Positions 45,690 through 54,641 of a stretch of DNA of 64,000 nucleotides are shown piece after piece. Made by a program: the position numbers and the translations under genes. How positions within the stretch are numbered: the stretch's first letter is position 1; each line of letters starts with the position of its first letter. The stretch lies in the NCBI GenBank assembly GCA_041396585.1, contig JAWKYG010000001.1, positions 248,001 to 312,000 on the forward strand, read 5' to 3'. The notes beneath the pieces are model-generated. The model did no database searches. It was not told the DNA's origin and saw nothing but the letters and a program-made list of their open reading frames with translations. This DNA comes from JAUIAI01 sp041396585. GTDB taxonomy: Bacteria > Pseudomonadota > Gammaproteobacteria > Burkholderiales > Burkholderiaceae_E.

Positions 45690-46364
45690 CTATAGCAGAC
45701 CGCGCTCGGCGAACGACATGGTGCGGTTGCCGGCGACGATCAGGTGGTCGAGCACCCGGATTTCCAGGTGCGCCAGCGCACTTTGCAGGGCTTCGGTCAG
45801 CAGCCGGTCAGCGTGGCTGGGCTCGGCCAGCCCCGATGGATGATTGTGCGCGAAGATGATCGCGCCGGCATTCAACTCGATGGCCCGGCGCACGATTTCG
45901 CGCGGATAGACCGCGGTCTGTGAGAGCGAGCCGCGGAACAGTTCGTCGGCCGAAAGCAGCCGGTTCTGGTTGTCCAGAAACAGGGCAACGAAGCTTTCCG
46001 AGGGGCGTCGGCGCAGCCACAGGCGAAGGAAGTCCCGTACCGCGGCGGGTTTGTCCAGCACCTGGCCGCGGCGCAGATCGGCCATCAGGCTGCGCCGGGT
46101 GAGCTCGGCGGCGGCCTGCAGCGTGGCCCATTTGGCGGGGCCCAGGCCCGTCAGTTCACAGGCCGACCGTTGCTCCGCATGCAGCAGGCCGAAGATGTCG
46201 CCGAAGGCCACCAGGAGATCCTGCGCCAGGCCGATTGCAGACTGGTTGCGCGTGCCGGTGCGCAGGAAGATGGCGAGAAGCTCGGCGTCCGAGAGGGCGG
46301 CCGGGCCTTGCGCGAGTAACTTCTCGCGCGGGCGAAGGGGATCAGGCCAGTCGCGGATCGGCAC
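45690..46364 (-). CDS. radC: RadC family JAB-domain protein
   Basis: A 224-residue protein with an N-terminal helix-hairpin-helix region (LSDAELLAIFLRTGT, LTGLGPAKWATLQAAAEL) and a C-terminal JAMM/JAB metalloprotease-like domain: FLDNQNRLLSADELFRGSL, and the metal motif HNHPSGLAEPSHAD. The old DNA-repair role is doubtful; the function is unknown. The start is GTG 46364 (VPIRDWPD) with AGAGGA upstream. Divergent from slpA. Confidence 0.92.
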   Translation of the reverse strand: MPIRDWPDPLRPREKLLAQGPAALSDAELLAIFLRTGTRNQSAIGLAQDLLVAFGDIFGLLHAEQRSACELTGLGPAKWATLQAAAELTRRSLMADLRRGQVLDKPAAVRDFLRLWLRRRPSESFVALFLDNQNRLLSADELFRGSLSQTAVYPREIVRRAIELNAGAIIFAHNHPSGLAEPSHADRLLTEALQSALAHLEIRVLDHLIVAGNRTMSFAERGLL

Positions 46365-46467
46365 GGTGCGTCCTCTGGCCCCGGGCTGCGCCGGGGCTTC
46401 GTGATGTCTCGGGCATGGTTGACCTCTTGTGCAGCCTGAAGTTGCGGGCATCCCGTAAAATCAGTGA

Positions 46468-46935
46468 ATGAACGCGTTGCCGACGACCGTCGGGCCCCAT
46501 GCCCATTTGACATTGCACTACCGGGTGGCGCTTGCTGACGGTGGGGCCGAAATCATTAGTACCTTTGGTGGCCGGCCGGCCACGCTGCAGCTTGGCTGCG
46601 GTCAGCTGGCCGAGGCGCTCGAGCAGCGTCTGATTGGCTTGTGCGAGGGCGAGGAGCGCAGTTTCGAGATTGGCGAGGGCGAGGCCTTTGGTCAGCGCCA
46701 CCCGGATCTGCTGCAGTCCTTCTCACGGCAGTTCTTCGATGCCCACGCCGAACAGGAACCGGGTTCTGACTATCTGCCGGGCGATATCGTGCGCATTCGC
46801 GGCGAGGGCGGCGAGCAGGTGGCCGGGGTGATCAAGTCGATCGATGGGCAGCGGGTCGTCATGGATTTCAATCATCCGCTGGCCGGGCGGGCAATCGTCT
46901 TCGATGTACGCCTGCTGGGCGTGCTGGCCGCCTGA
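46468..46935 (+). CDS. slpA: FKBP-type peptidyl-prolyl isomerase SlpA
   Basis: A 155-residue cytoplasmic isomerase of the SlyD/SlpA group. Seen: LTLHYRVALADGGAEIISTF, LIGLCEGEERSFEIGEGEAFG, QSFSRQFFD and MDFNHPLAGRAIVFDV. The His/Cys-rich tail of SlyD is absent. It is followed by ispH, the conserved slpA-ispH (lytB) pair. Confidence 0.92.
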   Translation: MNALPTTVGPHAHLTLHYRVALADGGAEIISTFGGRPATLQLGCGQLAEALEQRLIGLCEGEERSFEIGEGEAFGQRHPDLLQSFSRQFFDAHAEQEPGSDYLPGDIVRIRGEGGEQVAGVIKSIDGQRVVMDFNHPLAGRAIVFDVRLLGVLAA

Positions 46936-47014
46936 ACATCTGATTCTGGAACATCCCGGGCTGGCCGGGGCGCGCGGGACGAAGAGCGCGCCGGTGGCCC
47001 TCGAGAGGCATGAC

Positions 47015-47959
47015 ATGGAAGCATTTCTGGCTCAACCGCGCGGAGTCTGCGCCGGCGTCGATCGCGCGATCGCCATCGTCGAACGGGCAATCGAACGTTT
47101 CGGCCCGCCGATCTATGTGCGCCACGAAATCGTGCACAACGAGTATGTGGTGAATTCGCTGCGCGAAAAGGGCGCGGTCTTCGTCGATGAACTCGATCAG
47201 GTGCCCGCTGGCGCGACCGTGGTGTTCTCGGCGCACGGCGTCTCGAGAGCCGTGCGAGACGAGGCCACGCGGCGCGGCTTCAATGTCTTCGATGCCACCT
47301 GTCCGTTGGTCACCAAGGTTCATGTCGAGGTGGCCAAGGTGCGCCGCGAGGGCTTGGAGGTGGTCATGATCGGCCATGCCGGTCACCCGGAGGTCGAGGG
47401 CACCATGGGGCAGGCGGATTCCGGGATACATCTTGTCGAGACCGTCGATGACGTGGCCCGCCTGCAGATCAAGGACCCCGCCCGGCTCGCCTTCGTCACC
47501 CAGACCACCTTGTCTGTCGACGACTGCCGGGCGATCATCGATGCGCTCAAGCTTCGTTTCCCGCACGTCGTGGAGCCGAAGAAGCAGGATATCTGTTACG
47601 CGACCCAGAACCGGCAGGATGCGGTCAAGTTCATGGCGCCGCGCTGCGATCTCGTGCTCGTCATCGGTTCGCCGAGCAGCTCGAACTCGAGTCGCTTGCG
47701 CGAGGTCGCCGAGAAGCTTGGCTGTGAGGCCCGCATGATTCGCGATGCGGGCGAATTGAACCCGAGCTGGATCGAGGGCAAGCGCCGTATCGGGATCACC
47801 GCCGGGGCCTCGGCGCCTGAAGTGCTGGTTTCGGCATTGGTCGATCGCCTCAAGGCCCTGGGGGTGAAATCCGTACAGGCACTCGATGGGATCCACGAGC
47901 AGATGACTTTCCCCTTGCCCAGGGGGTTGTCCGACAAATCGGCGCGGGCCGCTGACTAG
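47015..47959 (+). CDS. ispH: 4-hydroxy-3-methylbut-2-enyl diphosphate reductase
   Basis: A 314-residue [4Fe-4S] enzyme, last in the non-mevalonate isoprenoid pathway, making IPP and DMAPP. Cluster Cys12 is in PRGVCAGVDRAI, the second Cys in FDATCPLVTKVH and the third in MAPRCDLVLVIGSPSSSNS. EIVHNEYVV and the VTQTTLS motif are present. Start ATG 47015; GAGAGG lies a little upstream. Confidence 0.96.
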   Translation: MEAFLAQPRGVCAGVDRAIAIVERAIERFGPPIYVRHEIVHNEYVVNSLREKGAVFVDELDQVPAGATVVFSAHGVSRAVRDEATRRGFNVFDATCPLVTKVHVEVAKVRREGLEVVMIGHAGHPEVEGTMGQADSGIHLVETVDDVARLQIKDPARLAFVTQTTLSVDDCRAIIDALKLRFPHVVEPKKQDICYATQNRQDAVKFMAPRCDLVLVIGSPSSSNSSRLREVAEKLGCEARMIRDAGELNPSWIEGKRRIGITAGASAPEVLVSALVDRLKALGVKSVQALDGIHEQMTFPLPRGLSDKSARAAD

Positions 47960-48357
47960 AGTCGTGTCCCGTCGGTATCTTGACGTTCGTTCGAGTTCTC
48001 GCGGGGATGGATGTATGCCGTGACGGGCGTGCCCATCCCCGGGATACAGGTGCGTCTGGCGCGGCGCACAGACGCCGCGTGAGGACCGAACCCTGCGGCC
48101 TGGTGGCAATGTCCGAGGCCGGCGGCACAGACGCCGGGAGCTCGTCACGCCCGCCAGCCGCCTGTCGCCGGCCTGAGCCAAGGCCGCACGGGACGCGTCG
48201 CCAGAGCGGGGCGATGCCCGTACCGACTGCGGGTTCTTCCCAGCCATAGTCCCTTGTTTTGGTTACGAAAATCGATGGCGCACACCGGGTGTCCCGCGTG
48301 TGATGCCATCGGTCTCAGCGGGCTTTCAGGTCGGGCCGGTCTGGCCGTACATAGCCT
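47960..48357. other. intergenic region between ispH and the PAS-GGDEF gene
   Basis: About 400 bp with no convincing gene on either strand and no clear promoter or hairpin. A stop codon at 48352-48354 closes the frame of the next gene. Confidence 0.55.
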
Positions 48358-50043
48358 GTGGACGATCTTCGTCCGGATTTTCCGAGCCCGTCGCGGATGC
48401 TTCTAACCGATATCGCCCAGGATCCAGAATATGCCGATCTCGACTATCAGGTCGCGGTCGGCGAGTTCGAGCGGCTGGATCCGTCGCTTCGACAAACGAT
48501 GGCCGAGCTATTGGCCATGGGAGCCGGCGTCGGCAAGGTGATCTGCGCCAGGCTGAGCCTGCGCGACATGATGGGTGGCATGATCTGCGTCGACTGGTGT
48601 AGCAGCGGCACCCCCGACGAATACGGGTCGATCTTCTCGGCGGTCGAAATCGCCTCGATGCGCTCGCTCATCGTGGGCCAGCCGGTCAGCCAACGATTGC
48701 ACGGCGAGGACACGACCACGCTCTGGCGCCATTCGATCGCGCCGCGGGGCGCGCCGATCCATGGCGAGATCGCACTGGTGATCCGCGGCGAGGCGCCCAG
48801 GGAGATGTCCGATCGACTGCGTTCGGCGATCCGCGTCGCGCGCAATATGCTGGCCGCCCATCTGCGTCATATGTCGGACACGCGCAGGCTGGCGGCAGTC
48901 TATCTGGCCTCACCCACGCTCGGCTATCTGCTCGACGGTTCGGGGGCTGTGGTGGCGGTCACCGAAATGTTCCTGCAGCACTTCGGCTATGCGCGCGAGG
49001 ACGTTCTCGGGCGAAACGCGCGTCATTTCATGGCCGAGCAGACCCGCCGCGAATTTGCAAGGGTACGCGAGACGATGTGGCGCAATGGCGGTTGCAGGGA
49101 CTATCCGTGCAAGTTCGTCGCCAACGACGGACGCGAGGTGGATGTTCTGATGTCGGCCAGCGTCGAGTTCAATGCACAGGGCTGGCCGGTGAATGTGAAG
49201 TGTGCGTTGACCGATGTCAGCGAATTGCTGCGCCTGCAGCGCGAGTTGGCCAGCAGCCGGCGAACCGACGCGCTGACCGGCGCCTGCAACGGTGAGAGCT
49301 TTGCCGAGCGTGTCGCGTTGGAGCTGTCGCGCGCGCGCCGTCATGCGCGTCAGCTGGTGGTGGCGGTCTTCGAACTGCGCCACTTCGATGTCTTCTCGGC
49401 TCGACAGGGTGCCGCTGAAGCGGGGCGCCTGCTGGCCTCCATCGTGGTCGATATGCGCGCCAGCCTGCGAGCCGGGGACGAGATCGCACGCATCGGTGGC
49501 TCGCGCTTTGCGATTCTGCTGGCCGAGGTTAGTGGGGACGCGAAGGAGGGCGACATGGCCGCCGTGGTCGCCGCCACTTTGCACGAGCGGCTGCTCGACA
49601 GCTTCTCGCAGAATCATGCCCAGCTCGGCGTCTGTATGGGCGTTGCGGCCAATCACGATGATCCACCGGTCGAGGTTCTGCTCGCGCGCGCGAACCTCGC
49701 CCTGCAACGGGCGATCCAGGGCCATCGATCGATCTGTGTCTGGGCCGAGCGCGAGAGTCAGGGCGGCGAGGTCGGCGATGCGGCGGCACGCGCAGATGCG
49801 GCGACGACCCTGGCTGAAGAGGTTCCCTGTGCGCCATCCCTGGCCCTGGCCCGCGATGCCGCGCACGCGATCGCCGGCCGTGCGATTCACAGTGCGAGCA
49901 ACGCGCTGACCGGCGTTTCCGGGCATGCGGCCATGTCTGGTGCACCATCGGCCCCGCGACGCCGCGTCCGAACCGGGGTCGATTTGCTGGATGACACCCT
50001 GAGCGCGAGCCTGGGCGGCGCGGGTCTGTCGCTGATCGTCTGA
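48358..50043 (+). CDS. PAS and degenerate GGDEF domain signalling protein
   Basis: A 561-residue soluble protein. Residues 1-180 form an uncharacterised N-terminal sensor-like region. A PAS domain at about 190-300 has LGYLLDGSGAVVAVTEMFLQ and FGYAREDVLGRN. A GGDEF-type domain (about 305-460) starts RRTDALTGACNGESF, but its active-site loop reads GGSRF rather than GGDEF, so diguanylate cyclase activity is unlikely. A low-complexity tail of about 100 residues ends the protein. No EAL domain. The start is GTG 48358 directly after a stop; an ATG at 48397 is an alternative. Confidence 0.8.
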   Translation: MDDLRPDFPSPSRMLLTDIAQDPEYADLDYQVAVGEFERLDPSLRQTMAELLAMGAGVGKVICARLSLRDMMGGMICVDWCSSGTPDEYGSIFSAVEIASMRSLIVGQPVSQRLHGEDTTTLWRHSIAPRGAPIHGEIALVIRGEAPREMSDRLRSAIRVARNMLAAHLRHMSDTRRLAAVYLASPTLGYLLDGSGAVVAVTEMFLQHFGYAREDVLGRNARHFMAEQTRREFARVRETMWRNGGCRDYPCKFVANDGREVDVLMSASVEFNAQGWPVNVKCALTDVSELLRLQRELASSRRTDALTGACNGESFAERVALELSRARRHARQLVVAVFELRHFDVFSARQGAAEAGRLLASIVVDMRASLRAGDEIARIGGSRFAILLAEVSGDAKEGDMAAVVAATLHERLLDSFSQNHAQLGVCMGVAANHDDPPVEVLLARANLALQRAIQGHRSICVWAERESQGGEVGDAAARADAATTLAEEVPCAPSLALARDAAHAIAGRAIHSASNALTGVSGHAAMSGAPSAPRRRVRTGVDLLDDTLSASLGGAGLSLIV

Positions 50044-50111
50044 CTGCCGATCCGCCGCCAGCGGCCGTCGGCGGGCTATGATCATCGGGTTCCCGCTTGG
50101 TGTATCCACCC

Positions 50112-50933
50112 ATGGCCATGCATCCTCATCCCCTGAAAGTCGGCCTGTTCGGCCTGGGTACCATCGGTGCCGAGGTCGCGGCGAGGCTTTGCGCCGGCAT
50201 CGATGGCCTGCGACTGGTCGCCGTTGCCGCGCGAGATCATGACAAGGCGCGCCGCACCTTGACCCGGCTCGGTGTGCAGCTGCCGGTGCTCGATGCTGCG
50301 GCGCTGGCCGCCGCCAGCGACGTGGTGCTGGAGAGCGCGCCCGCTTCGGTCTTTGCCGAGATCGCCAGCGCCACGATCGAGGCCGGCCGCATATTCATGC
50401 CGCTCAGTGTCGGCGCCTTGCTCGAGCGCATGGATCTGATCGAGCGCGCGCAACTGAGCGGTGCCAGGATCATCGTTCCCACTGGCGCCTTGCTCGGTCT
50501 TGATGCCGTTCGGGCCGCGGCCGAGGGCACGATTCATTCGGTGACCGCGGTCACGCGCAAGCCGCCGCGCGGGCTGCAGGGCGCTCCGTATCTGGTGGAG
50601 CACGGCATCGATCTCGCCGGGCTCGAGGCGCCAAAGCTGGTCTTCGAGGGCAATGCGCGCGAGGCGGCCCGCGGCTTTCCAGCCAATGTGAATGTCATTG
50701 CCGCGCTGAGCCTGGCGGGCATCGGGCCGGATCGCACCCGTTTGCAGATCTGGGCCGACCCGGGAGTCGATCGCAATCAGCATCGGATCCAGGTTGAGGC
50801 TGATAGTGCTCGCTTCACACTCGAGATCGAAGGTATCCCCACGGCCGAAAACCCGGCGACCGGACGGATCACGGCACTCAGTGCGGTGGCCTGTCTGCGG
50901 GGTCTGGTCTCCACGCTGAAGGTCGGAAGCTGA
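50112..50933 (+). CDS. nadX: aspartate dehydrogenase
   Basis: A 273-residue NAD(P)-dependent enzyme that makes iminoaspartate (for NAD synthesis) or oxaloacetate from aspartate. The Rossmann motif GLFGLGTIGAEVA is near residue 10. Also GARIIVPTGALLGLDAV, AVTRKPPRGL, FPANVNVIAALSLAGIGPD and the His in DRNQHRI. The start is the ATG at 50112 or 50118. Confidence 0.88.
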   Translation: MAMHPHPLKVGLFGLGTIGAEVAARLCAGIDGLRLVAVAARDHDKARRTLTRLGVQLPVLDAAALAAASDVVLESAPASVFAEIASATIEAGRIFMPLSVGALLERMDLIERAQLSGARIIVPTGALLGLDAVRAAAEGTIHSVTAVTRKPPRGLQGAPYLVEHGIDLAGLEAPKLVFEGNAREAARGFPANVNVIAALSLAGIGPDRTRLQIWADPGVDRNQHRIQVEADSARFTLEIEGIPTAENPATGRITALSAVACLRGLVSTLKVGS

Positions 50934-50945
50934 GATCGGGTGAGG

Positions 50946-52490
50946 TCAGATCTTCGAGAGATCGACCGGCATCCAGAGCTCATTGAGATTTTTGAGGCCC
51001 CAACGGGCAGGGTCCTCGATGCCTTCGATCCGTTCTCGGCAGCCCGCCGCGCCAAGCTCGATGAGCTCGCGGGTCACCGGCTGACGCGACTTGGTGGAGT
51101 AGAACACCTTGACCATGGGTGCGGCCAGATTGGCCGGATTCTGATCGATGACCACGGCCAGCCGGCCCGAACTCAGACGCACCAGTGACCCATTCGGAAA
51201 CACGCCGATGCTTTTCACGAACGCCTGGAACACGACCGGGTCGTAGGAGCCCGGCGCCCATTTGCGCATCTGTTGCAACGCGATCGTGGGTTCCCAGGCC
51301 TTCTTGTAGGGGCGGTCCGAGGTGATTGCGTCATACACATCGCAGACCGTGCCCATGCGCGCGAACAACGAAATCTGATCGCCGGCCAGGCCATCCGGAT
51401 AGCCGTTGCCGTCGAGCCGCTCATGATGATGGCGGACCACATCGGCGGCCACCGGGCCCAGCGTCCCGAGGCGCTCCACGAGTTGATGACCCAGCGTGGT
51501 GTGCAGCTAGATGCTGGCGAACTCCTCGGCGCTCAGACGGCCAGGCTTGTTCAGGATGTCCATCGGTACCAGCATCTTGCCGATGTCGTGCACCAGCCCC
51601 GCGGTGGCCGCCTCGCGGACGGCCGCGTCATCGAGGCCCAGTTCGAACCCGAGCGTGGTCATCAGCCCGCAGACAGCCACCGAATGCATGAAGGTGTACT
51701 GGTCCTGTTGCTTGAGCCGCGCCAGCGAGGTCAACGTGCCCGGCTGGTCGGCCACCGATTCGATCACCGAATCCACCACCGGCATGACCGACTCCGTATC
51801 CACCTGGCGCCCGTTGCAGGCGTCATCGAAGATCCGGGTCACGACCCGCTTGGCCATGGAGCAGATCCGTTGCGCACGTTGCCAGTCGCGTTCGCTGGGC
51901 GGTGACGGCCGGTCTTTGCGATGCAGCCTGCTCTGCCCCTGGCGCGACGGCAGCGCGTGCGGGTCCATCCGACCGGGTGGCGCAGGCTTCGGTGGTCTGG
52001 CCGACGGCTGCTCGGCGAGCGGCTCTGATGTGGCGGGCGAATCGTTGACCGCCTGGATACGGGGCTGGGCCGCGGGTTCAGGGGCAGCGCCCGCGTCGCA
52101 CGGCGGCTCGGGCTGCGGCCCCTTCGAGATCTCGAAGACCATGGCCTCGTCGACGGCCTCGGCCGGGGCTGACGCCTCTGCATCGCTGGCGGCACTCATC
52201 GACTCCGGCTGGCCGCTGGCCGGGACCACATCGGGGTTCGTCGGGGCCGCATCCCCGAGCGTGACATCCTGCGCTCGATCGTCGCTGTCGGCGGGTTGCG
52301 AATCGGCGTCGCGCTCAGGGTCGATCCACACATACTGCACACCCGAAGCGCGCAATTCATCGAGCGTCTGCTGGTCGCGGATACGGAAACTGCGGCGCCA
52401 GAAGCCGTGTTGCAGCCACGGCCCTTCGATCTTTCGCACATGGTCGCCGATGCGTAGGCCGGCGACATCAAGCTTGGTCAGTTTGTTCAT
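50946..52490 (-). CDS. HD-GYP domain phosphodiesterase with DUF3391, interrupted by in-frame TAG
   Basis: About 514 residues once the stop is ignored. The N-terminal DUF3391 domain has LDVAGLRIGDHVRKIEGPW. A Pro/Ala-rich linker of about 120 residues follows. The HD-GYP domain, which hydrolyses cyclic-di-GMP, has AGLVHDIGKMLVP and HHERLDGNGYPDGL, so both HD and GYP are intact. A TAG at 51507-51509, in frame, falls between EEFASI and LHTTLGHQLVE inside the HD-GYP domain. Lys (AAG) is expected there, so a single base change explains it. The start is ATG 52490. If real, the stop removes the GYP half. Confidence 0.85.
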
Positions 52491-52596
52491 GAACAACGTA
52501 CAGTGGTGGCGAGGGCATCCACCATGCGCGGTCGCTCTCGTTCGTCGGTCGGGGCTGCGGATCACCATCGCCACGCCCTGGCTCGCACGACGATGG

Positions 52597-53436
52597 TCAC
52601 GACTGCGGCGGAAATCTCGTCGAGAATGCTTCGATTGTCGTTGTGTCAGGCCGGCTCGGTTGAGCCGAAAACGAGGACTCGTTCCGGGTAGTTGCCAGCA
52701 TAGGCGGGCGGGTGGCACCGCCAGGCGGAGCGACGCTTGGACGCTGCGTCTGGGCCGACCGACGGGCAGTCCGCTGGCGACCATGATGTCTAGGCCGGCG
52801 CAGATAGAAGCGGTCGTCGAACAGCCTGACCCAGCGCGGGGCGTAGACCACGAACAGCGTGATCAGCATGCCCTCCATCACGGTTTCGCCGGAGGCCAGC
52901 AGGAGAGCGAAGGGGAGCGTCTGCTGCCAGCCGTCGTGTGACCAGCTACCCAGCCAGGCGTGCATGGCCGCCGCCGCCAGCAGTTGCAGCGCATAGGTGA
53001 CGAATAGTCCGATGAAACCCACGCCAAGCAGAAACACGAACAGGTTCGCCGGCAAGCAGCGCTGGCTGAACCGTAGCAGGCGGTAGATCACCCAGATCGG
53101 CAATGCCGCGGACAGCAGAAAGCGCAGACCCAGCGAGCCGCCGGGCGCCAGCAGATGGTCTGCGAGCAGGACCACGGCCATGGCGATCATCGCGCGCGGA
53201 TAGCCGAGCATCAGACAGAGCGCGGGTGCGCCGAGATAGTGCAGTTCGATGCGCGCGCCGGCCGGCACGTGCATCTGATGACCCAGGAAGACCACGGCGG
53301 TCATCAGGGCCCAGCCGAGGTGGTCGGTCAATGAGGCGCGCGCCCAGTCCGCGCGAAGGACGGCATCGACCAGCAGCGCGAGCGCGGCCGCTGCAGCAAT
53401 GACCGCCAGCCAGAAGGGGGGATCGAGATCGGCCAT
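52597..53436 (-). CDS. CbiM-like energy-coupling-factor permease (3' end uncertain)
   Basis: A polytopic inner-membrane protein of the CbiM-like family seen in Burkholderiales. It has about six hydrophobic helices and a typical ending TLFVVYAPRWVRLFDDRFYL. The usual C-terminus is at about 52796, just after RR. The frame as given runs 66 residues further as Arg/Pro-rich sequence without coding character. Insertion or loss of one base at CGGCC-TAG would stop it at 52793, where the 31-bp repeat begins. No ATPase gene is adjacent. The ATG at 53436 begins MADLDPPFWL. Confidence 0.72.
   Translation of the reverse strand: MADLDPPFWLAVIAAAAALALLVDAVLRADWARASLTDHLGWALMTAVVFLGHQMHVPAGARIELHYLGAPALCLMLGYPRAMIAMAVVLLADHLLAPGGSLGLRFLLSAALPIWVIYRLLRFSQRCLPANLFVFLLGVGFIGLFVTYALQLLAAAAMHAWLGSWSHDGWQQTLPFALLLASGETVMEGMLITLFVVYAPRWVRLFDDRFYLRRPRHHGRQRTARRSAQTQRPSVAPPGGATRPPMLATTRNESSFSAQPSRPDTTTIEAFSTRFPPQS
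52765..52795 (-). repeat. 31-bp dispersed repeat, copy 2
   Basis: Reverse-oriented copy of the sequence at 43479-43509, with one mismatch (C/G). It begins at the likely natural stop of the CbiM-like gene. Confidence 0.8.
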
Positions 53437-53514
53437 GCGGGGTTGCGATCGAGCCCGGCGGCCGGGGCGCCGCACCGGGGGCCGGCCCGCTGTGAAGCAG
53501 GGCCGGACGGCCAT

Positions 53515-53590
<76 letters not shown>

Positions 53591-53717
53591 AAACCCGTAC
53601 TTCGTACACCGTACGCGACGGAGGCAAGAGTTTATCAGAGCGTGATGCGTGACGCCGGGCGCTGGCGCGAACGCCGTTGCCAGCCAACAAAATCATGCGA
53701 AGCGCACACTGGCCACA

Positions 53718-54551
53718 CTAGGACATGGCCGCCGGTTCGTCGCCCTTGAGCGTGATCCGGTGCAGGCGGCGGCGATGGCCATGATAGTCGTTCAGGGGGT
53801 AGTGCAGCACGGCCCGGTTGTCCCAGAGCGCGAGGTCATTGGGCTGCCAGCGCAGGCGGCAGGTGAATGCCTCGCTCACCTGGTGGCGAAACAGCATCTG
53901 CAACAGTGGCTGGCTCTCGGCGTCGGTCCAGCGCTCGAAGCCGGTGGTGTGGGCCGGATTGATGAACAGTGATGGGCGGCCGGTCTCGGGGTGGCGGCGA
54001 ACCACCGGATGAACCGCGCTCCAGGCATCGACCGATTCCTGCGTGCCGTGATCGGCCAGGCGCGCGCTTCGGGTTGCCGATACCGCGGGCTGCGCCGCGC
54101 TGGAGATCGCGCGCAGGCCCATGAGCGTGTGCCACAGGCCCTCGGAGAGGGCATCGAAGGCCAGCCGCTGATCCGCGAACAAGGTGTCGCCGCCCACCGG
54201 CGGCAGCTCGAGCGCATAGAGCATCGTGGCCATTGGCGGGCAACGCTGATAGGTGGTGTCGGCATGCCAGAGGCCGCCGAAATTCACTGTCTCGTGCTCG
54301 AGCTTGAGGACCTCGGTGATCTCCGGAAAGCCATCCAGCCCGGTTAGAAACGGGTAACGATCAGGCTCGCCCCAGCGCCGCGCGAAGGCCATTTGCTGCG
54401 CCGGCTGCAGTTGCTGATTCTTGAACACCAGAACCGCCCGGTCCAGCCACAGGCTGCGCAGTTCGGCCAGCCGGGTCTCGCTCAGCGGCTCGCGCAGATC
54501 CAGGCCGTGTACTTCCGCCCCCAGGGCGGGCGTGAGTGGCACGACCTTCAT
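53718..54551 (-). CDS. TauD/TfdA family dioxygenase
   Basis: A 277-residue Fe(II)/2-oxoglutarate-dependent oxygenase. The metal triad is visible: His and Asp in GGLWHADTTYQ and the distal His in DNRAVLHYPLNDYHG; the 2-oxoglutarate Arg lies in HRRRLHRITLKG. The substrate may be taurine, another sulfonate or an aromatic acid, and cannot be told. The start is ATG 54551 (MKVVPLTPALGAEVHG). It is downstream of the amidase gene, on the same strand, with a 90-bp gap. Confidence 0.88.
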   Translation of the reverse strand: MKVVPLTPALGAEVHGLDLREPLSETRLAELRSLWLDRAVLVFKNQQLQPAQQMAFARRWGEPDRYPFLTGLDGFPEITEVLKLEHETVNFGGLWHADTTYQRCPPMATMLYALELPPVGGDTLFADQRLAFDALSEGLWHTLMGLRAISSAAQPAVSATRSARLADHGTQESVDAWSAVHPVVRRHPETGRPSLFINPAHTTGFERWTDAESQPLLQMLFRHQVSEAFTCRLRWQPNDLALWDNRAVLHYPLNDYHGHRRRLHRITLKGDEPAAMS

Positions 54552-54641
54552 GGCAGGTTCCTTGCGTGATGCCGGCGTGGGGCCCGGCATTGCCGTATGC
54601 ACCCGCATGCAGCGCGCGAAAAGAGCTTGGGCGGCGCTTCG

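Noticed and set aside
43479..52795. The two 31-bp repeats as terminal inverted repeats of a 9.3-kb mobile element
   Set aside because: The enclosed genes are core (L28, L33, radC, ispH) in conserved order, with no transposase and no target duplication seen.
53649..53972. 107-residue open frame on the + strand after the tRNA
   Set aside because: It overlaps the TauD-family gene on the other strand, which has clear catalytic residues.
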